From CAYLZW01 sp964388085 (GTDB taxonomy: Bacteria > Myxococcota > UBA727 > CAYLZW01), in NCBI GenBank assembly GCA_964388085.1, contig CAYLZW010000211.1, positions 1 to 10,459 of the forward strand: a stretch of 10,459 nucleotides of DNA, given 5' to 3'. Of the stretch, positions 7,558 to 10,459 are shown one piece after another; position 1 is the stretch's first letter, and the number at the start of each line of letters is the position of its first letter. The notes beneath the pieces are model-generated. The model saw only the letters and a list, made by a program, of their open reading frames with translations. It was not told the DNA's origin and made no database searches. The translations under genes and the position numbers were made by a program.

Positions 7558-9558
7558 TCAGGGTCGGCGCGGCCTGAGCGGCGTGATCCCTTGCATCTCG
7601 TCGGCGCGGTACGCGGCGCCGAGCGGTAAGCGGAACCAGAAGCTGCTGCCCTTGCCGATCTCGGCCTCGACGCCGATGTCGCCGCCATGCGCGAGCACGA
7701 GCCCGCGCGCGATGGCGAGCCCGAGCCCGGCCCCTTCCCCCGTCGAGCGCCGTCGCTGCCAGAAGGGCTCGAAGAGGCGTTTCTTCGCCTCCGGCGCGAG
7801 CCCCGGCCCCGTGTCGCGCACGACGAAGATGGCGTGCTGCCGATGCCGCTCGAGGACGACGTCCACGCGCCCGCCGCGCGGCGTGAACTTCACGGCGTTG
7901 CTGAGCAGGTTCGAGAGGATCTGGCCGCAACGCAGCCGGTCCGCGCGCAGGGTGACGGGCTCGCTCGGCTGACGGACGCGCAGCTCCACGCCCGCCTCAT
8001 CGGCGAGGGCAGCCACGCCGACCAGCGCCTCCTGCAAGACCGCGCGCGCGTCCATCGTGCGGCGCTTGAGGCGCAGCTGACCTGCCTCCATGCTGGCGAT
8101 GTCGAGCAGGTCGCCGATGAGCGAGGTCATCCGCCGGCTCGAGCTCTCGATGACCTCGATGAGTCGCTGTGCGCGCGCGTCGTCCGACGAGAACGCCTCG
8201 AGCCCGCGCGCGGCCATCTGAACGGCGCTCAGCGGGCTCTTCAGATCGTGCGCCACGATCCCGAGCACGTCGTCGCGCGCGCGGATCGCCTTCTCGAGCG
8301 CCCGGTACAGGTGCGCGTTCTCGAGCGCGAGGCCGATGCGACGGGCGATCTCCTCGGCGAAGGGCAGCGACGCTTCCCCGTAGCGATCCTTCGTCTCGGA
8401 GAAGAGCAGCACGGCGCCGAGCAGTTGTTCCCGCGCGAAGAACGGAATCACCAGCAGCGAGCGCGGCGCGAGCGCCCGCAGCAGCTCGAGGTGAGGCGCG
8501 TTCTGCGCCACGCGCACGAGGAAGTCGTCGTCGACCGCCCCGCGCACCAGGGGCCGCCGGCTGGCGATGGCCTCGCAGATCGGGTGAGGTCCGTCGTGCG
8601 CGATGTGCACGGCGCGCAGCGCGGCCGCGAGCCAGGCCTGCTCGGGCGCCCGGTGCGCGACGCAAGAGCGCGCGATGCCCTCTGCGCCGACGACGTCGAT
8701 GACACAACAATCGGCCACCGTTTTGACCGCGAGGCTCGCGACCGCGCTCAAGATCTCGTCGCGCTCGCGCAGGGTGCTCAAGACGCGTCCGGTGTCCGCG
8801 AAGAAGCGCTGCTCGTGCTCGGTGTATTTGCGCGCGGTGATGTCTCTCACGGCGAGCATGAAGACCCAGCCGCCGTCGGCCGGCGCCTTCACGAGCGAGG
8901 TGTCGCCGTAGAACTCGCTGCCGTCGCGGCGACGTCCATGGACGTCCTGGTCGGCGCCGATGTGCAGCGAGCGCTTCTCGCTGCGCGCGAAGAAGCGCAG
9001 CGCGCGCTCGGCCTCCGCCCGCCGCGGTTCTGGGATGAGGATCTCGAGGCGCTTGCCGATCACCTCCCGCGCGCACAGGCCCCACATCGCCTCGGCGGCG
9101 TGGTTGTAGAAGATGATGCGGCGGCGCTCATCGAACCAGACGATGGCGTCGCCCGAAGCGGACATCAGCTCGCGCAGCCGTTGCTCCGAGTCGCGCAGCG
9201 CACGAGAGGCCGCCTGCTCCATCGTCCGGTCGATGCCGGTGCTGATGATGATGCGGGCGTCACCCTCGTCGATGACGCGGTTCGACCACGTCACCCAGCG
9301 CTGCTCACCGGTCGCCGTCTCCAGCGGATAGTCGAAGGTCGCGGTCGCGTCCGCGCGCAGCTGCTCGAACGCGCGCACCACCTTGGGACGATCCTCCCGC
9401 GCGACGAGCTCCGTGAAGTGCGAGCGCTCGTTCGAGAGCTTATCGAACCCGGTGAGATCGCCGTAGGCGCGGTTCCACCAGAGGATCGCCCCCTCATAGT
9501 CGAGCACGACGACGAGCGCGCTCACTTCGTCGAGCACCCTCCACACGACGTCGGTCAT
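7558..9558 (-). CDS. Soluble PAS-PAS-GAF sensor histidine kinase
   Basis: About 666 residues without membrane helices, so a cytoplasmic sensor. Order: PAS 1 (about 1-105, with YEGAILWWNRAYGDLTGF), PAS 2 (about 118-245, with AIVWFDERRRIIFYNHAAE, ending in a PAC-like VRDITARKYTEHEQ), GAF (about 255-410), HisKA dimerisation domain with phospho-acceptor His437 in the H-box VAHDLKSPLS, and HATPase_c with N-box QILSNLLSNAVKFTP, G1 DTGPGLA, F-box LFEPFWQ and G2 GAGLGLAIARG. All catalytic boxes are intact, so it should autophosphorylate His437. It has no receiver domain, and no response regulator is in the window, making it an orphan kinase here. Start choice: ATG at 9558 follows a purine/G-rich stretch; ATG at 9579 is in frame but has no Shine-Dalgarno. 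The signal is unknown. It lies upstream of, and co-directional with, the graspetide-like gene, but regulation of that gene is only a possibility. Confidence 0.93.
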   Translation of the reverse strand: MTDVVWRVLDEVSALVVVLDYEGAILWWNRAYGDLTGFDKLSNERSHFTELVAREDRPKVVRAFEQLRADATATFDYPLETATGEQRWVTWSNRVIDEGDARIIISTGIDRTMEQAASRALRDSEQRLRELMSASGDAIVWFDERRRIIFYNHAAEAMWGLCAREVIGKRLEILIPEPRRAEAERALRFFARSEKRSLHIGADQDVHGRRRDGSEFYGDTSLVKAPADGGWVFMLAVRDITARKYTEHEQRFFADTGRVLSTLRERDEILSAVASLAVKTVADCCVIDVVGAEGIARSCVAHRAPEQAWLAAALRAVHIAHDGPHPICEAIASRRPLVRGAVDDDFLVRVAQNAPHLELLRALAPRSLLVIPFFAREQLLGAVLLFSETKDRYGEASLPFAEEIARRIGLALENAHLYRALEKAIRARDDVLGIVAHDLKSPLSAVQMAARGLEAFSSDDARAQRLIEVIESSSRRMTSLIGDLLDIASMEAGQLRLKRRTMDARAVLQEALVGVAALADEAGVELRVRQPSEPVTLRADRLRCGQILSNLLSNAVKFTPRGGRVDVVLERHRQHAIFVVRDTGPGLAPEAKKRLFEPFWQRRRSTGEGAGLGLAIARGLVLAHGGDIGVEAEIGKGSSFWFRLPLGAAYRADEMQGITPLRPRRP

Positions 9559-9668
9559 CGGCCCCCCCCATCCCCTCATGTAGGTCTAGGAAGGCAGACG
9601 CGCCGGAGGGACTATGAAAGATCGGCGCGAAGCCGGCGCCGCGAGGCCCCGGCCCGCCGCCTTGCTCG

Positions 9669-10115
9669 TCAGCGCTTCACGAGGCTGGCGACGAGATCGA
9701 TCTCGACGTTGCCCTGCAGCGCCATCGACACCGGACAGTTCATCTTTGCGTCCTCGGCGATGGTCGAGAAGGCGGCGTCGTCGAGCCCGGGCACGACGGC
9801 GTCCACCTTCAGGTGGCTCTCGGTGATCTTGAAGGCCTCCCCCACCTTGTCGAAGGTGACGGTGGCCTGCACGTCGAGCGATTCTCCGGGGGTGCGGTTC
9901 TTCGCCAGGCGCCCCGAGAGCGCCATGGCGAAGCAGCTCGCGTGCGCCGCCGCGATCAATTCTTCCGGGCTCGTCTTGCCCGCGTGCGCTCCCGAGCGCG
10001 ACGCCCAGGTCACGGGCTGATCTCGAAAGGCGTTGCTGGTGGCGGCGCTGACGAGGCCGCTCCCGCTGGCGAGGTCACCGGTCCAACGAACGTTCGCGCT
10101 GCGCTTCTCGGCCAT
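9669..10115 (-). CDS. OsmC-family peroxiredoxin (organic hydroperoxide-detoxifying type)
   Basis: A 148-residue OsmC/Ohr superfamily protein, which reduces organic peroxides in the cytoplasm through two cysteines. The conserved cysteines are present: C61 in AHASCFAMAL and C127 in MNCPVS. The N-terminal half has the family's ANVRWTGDL...SGLVSAATS pattern and the SPEELIAAAHASC helix start. The layout (GKTSPEELI, then C-F-A-M-A-L) is closer to OsmC than to Ohr. The frame is open to 10190, but the ATG at 10115 starts the conserved domain and has AGGAG 8 bases upstream, so I chose it. It is complete and looks functional. It lies about 110 bases upstream of the histidine kinase on the same strand; no specific regulator site was recognised. 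Confidence 0.93.
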   Translation of the reverse strand: MAEKRSANVRWTGDLASGSGLVSAATSNAFRDQPVTWASRSGAHAGKTSPEELIAAAHASCFAMALSGRLAKNRTPGESLDVQATVTFDKVGEAFKITESHLKVDAVVPGLDDAAFSTIAEDAKMNCPVSMALQGNVEIDLVASLVKR

Positions 10116-10249
10116 GACGTCTTCTCCTCGTGAGATTGAGATCGCTCCCCGATCGCCATTGGAGATCGAATGGAGCGGCACGGACGTCAACCGAGGAGCG
10201 TCGGATCACGACCGCACTGAATGCAGGCGGTCGTGGAGCGATCGCGAGC
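10116..10249. other. Spacer between GH19 gene end and OsmC gene
   Basis: 134 bases that hold a hairpin following the GH19 gene (10207-10235, listed separately) and presumably the OsmC promoter. A TTGACG hexamer on the minus strand (10185-10190) resembles a -35 box about 70 bases before the OsmC start, but no good -10 box follows at normal spacing, so this is a weak candidate only. Confidence 0.35.
10207..10235 (-). terminator. Strong hairpin just after the GH19 gene; candidate transcription terminator
   Basis: CACGACCGC at 10207-10215 pairs perfectly with GCGGTCGTG at 10227-10235. An inner CTG/CAG stem (10217-10219 with 10224-10226) closes an AATG loop, with one bulged A. It begins 15 bases after the stop of the minus-strand GH19 gene. 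No T-run follows in the direction of transcription, so it may act as a U-less terminator or an mRNA 3'-end stabiliser. Confidence 0.5.
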
Positions 10250-10459
10250 TCAAATCACCCGCTTCGCGCGCGCCCAGTAGGCGTAGCGATCGGCGAGGCC
10301 GTTGTGGCCGCCGTTGATGCGCTCGGTGATGGTCGTGAACGCGCTCTTGTCGGCGAGCTCGTTCAGCCCGTGCGACTTCCAGAACCAGCCGGCGATGCGG
10401 AAGCCGACGCTCGGACGGCTCGCGAGCCAGGGCTTCTTCTCGAGCGGCAGGCCGAGCGC
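10250..10459 (-). CDS. GH19-family chitinase/endolysin-like protein, C-terminal 69 residues (5' end outside window)
   Basis: The reading frame is open from the window edge to a TGA at 10250-10252. The visible 69 residues match the C-terminal part of glycoside hydrolase family 19: GFRIAGWFWKSHGLNELAD, then ITERINGGHNGLADRYAYW. The W-x-x-x-G-LN and INGGxNG-x-x-x-R motifs line part of the substrate cleft in this family. Such enzymes cleave chitin or, in phage-like and bacterial members, peptidoglycan; the substrate cannot be decided from this end. The catalytic glutamates lie upstream, outside the window. In a predatory or soil bacterium a secreted lytic role is plausible, but no signal peptide is visible here. 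It ends in ARAKRVI, shortly before a strong hairpin. Confidence 0.87.
   Translation of the reverse strand, partial: ALGLPLEKKPWLASRPSVGFRIAGWFWKSHGLNELADKSAFTTITERINGGHNGLADRYAYWARAKRVI

Noticed and set aside
7687..10020. 777-codon plus-strand open frame opposite the histidine kinase and OsmC
   Set aside because: It is a shadow: the minus strand carries intact kinase H, N, G1, F and G2 boxes and both OsmC cysteines, while the plus frame has no domain.

Overview
The window is very GC-rich, with strong G/C preference at third codon positions, and has a gene mix that fits a large-genome bacterium such as a myxobacterium (Myxococcota/Deltaproteobacteria): a GT2-HAD fusion, a TPR/zincin-like protein, a soluble PAS-PAS-GAF histidine kinase and a GH19 enzyme. 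This taxonomic guess is inference from style and content; no marker gene is present. The piece comes from a scaffolded draft, because exactly 100 N bases sit at 6304-6403.

Layout. Plus strand: the C-terminal part of an HtrA-type periplasmic serine protease (1-498), then, after a 283-base spacer, a two-gene glycosylation operon: a GT2 glycosyltransferase fused to a GmhB-like HAD domain (782-2380) and a GT4 glycosyltransferase (2377-3585), joined by an ATGA overlap. Minus strand: a TPR protein ending in a degenerate zincin-like domain (3593-4672) and a small SPW-repeat membrane protein (4776-5111). The SPW gene is divergent from a DoxX-family membrane protein (5320-5850, plus). The rest is on the minus strand: a long precursor-like gene interrupted by the N gap (5865-7359), a soluble sensor histidine kinase (7558-9558), an OsmC-family peroxide-handling protein (9669-10115), and the C-terminal end of a GH19 chitinase/endolysin-type gene (10250 to the window edge) followed by a strong hairpin.

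The most striking element is the gene at 5865-7359. Its product carries the microviridin leader motif PFFARFLE and, 22 residues later, at least three tandem copies of a 24-residue unit containing TMKYPSDNED. This matches the group 1 graspetide (microviridin) core pattern TxKYPSDxE(E/D), with all six ring-forming residues conserved. The leader and cores lie inside a protein of at least 466 residues, with about 249 residues before the leader motif and about 140 residues after the last core. That is far larger than ordinary microviridin precursors. No ATP-grasp ligase, acetyltransferase or transporter is visible in the window, so any modifying enzymes must be outside it or act in trans. The tandem 72-base repeat is probably what broke the assembly, so the true number of cores is unknown.

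Two other genes look like pseudoenzymes: the HAD domain has Glu where the nucleophilic Asp should be, and the zincin-like domain has AEIVG where the metal-binding HExxH should be. Apart from the GT pair, the genes do not form an obvious single pathway.
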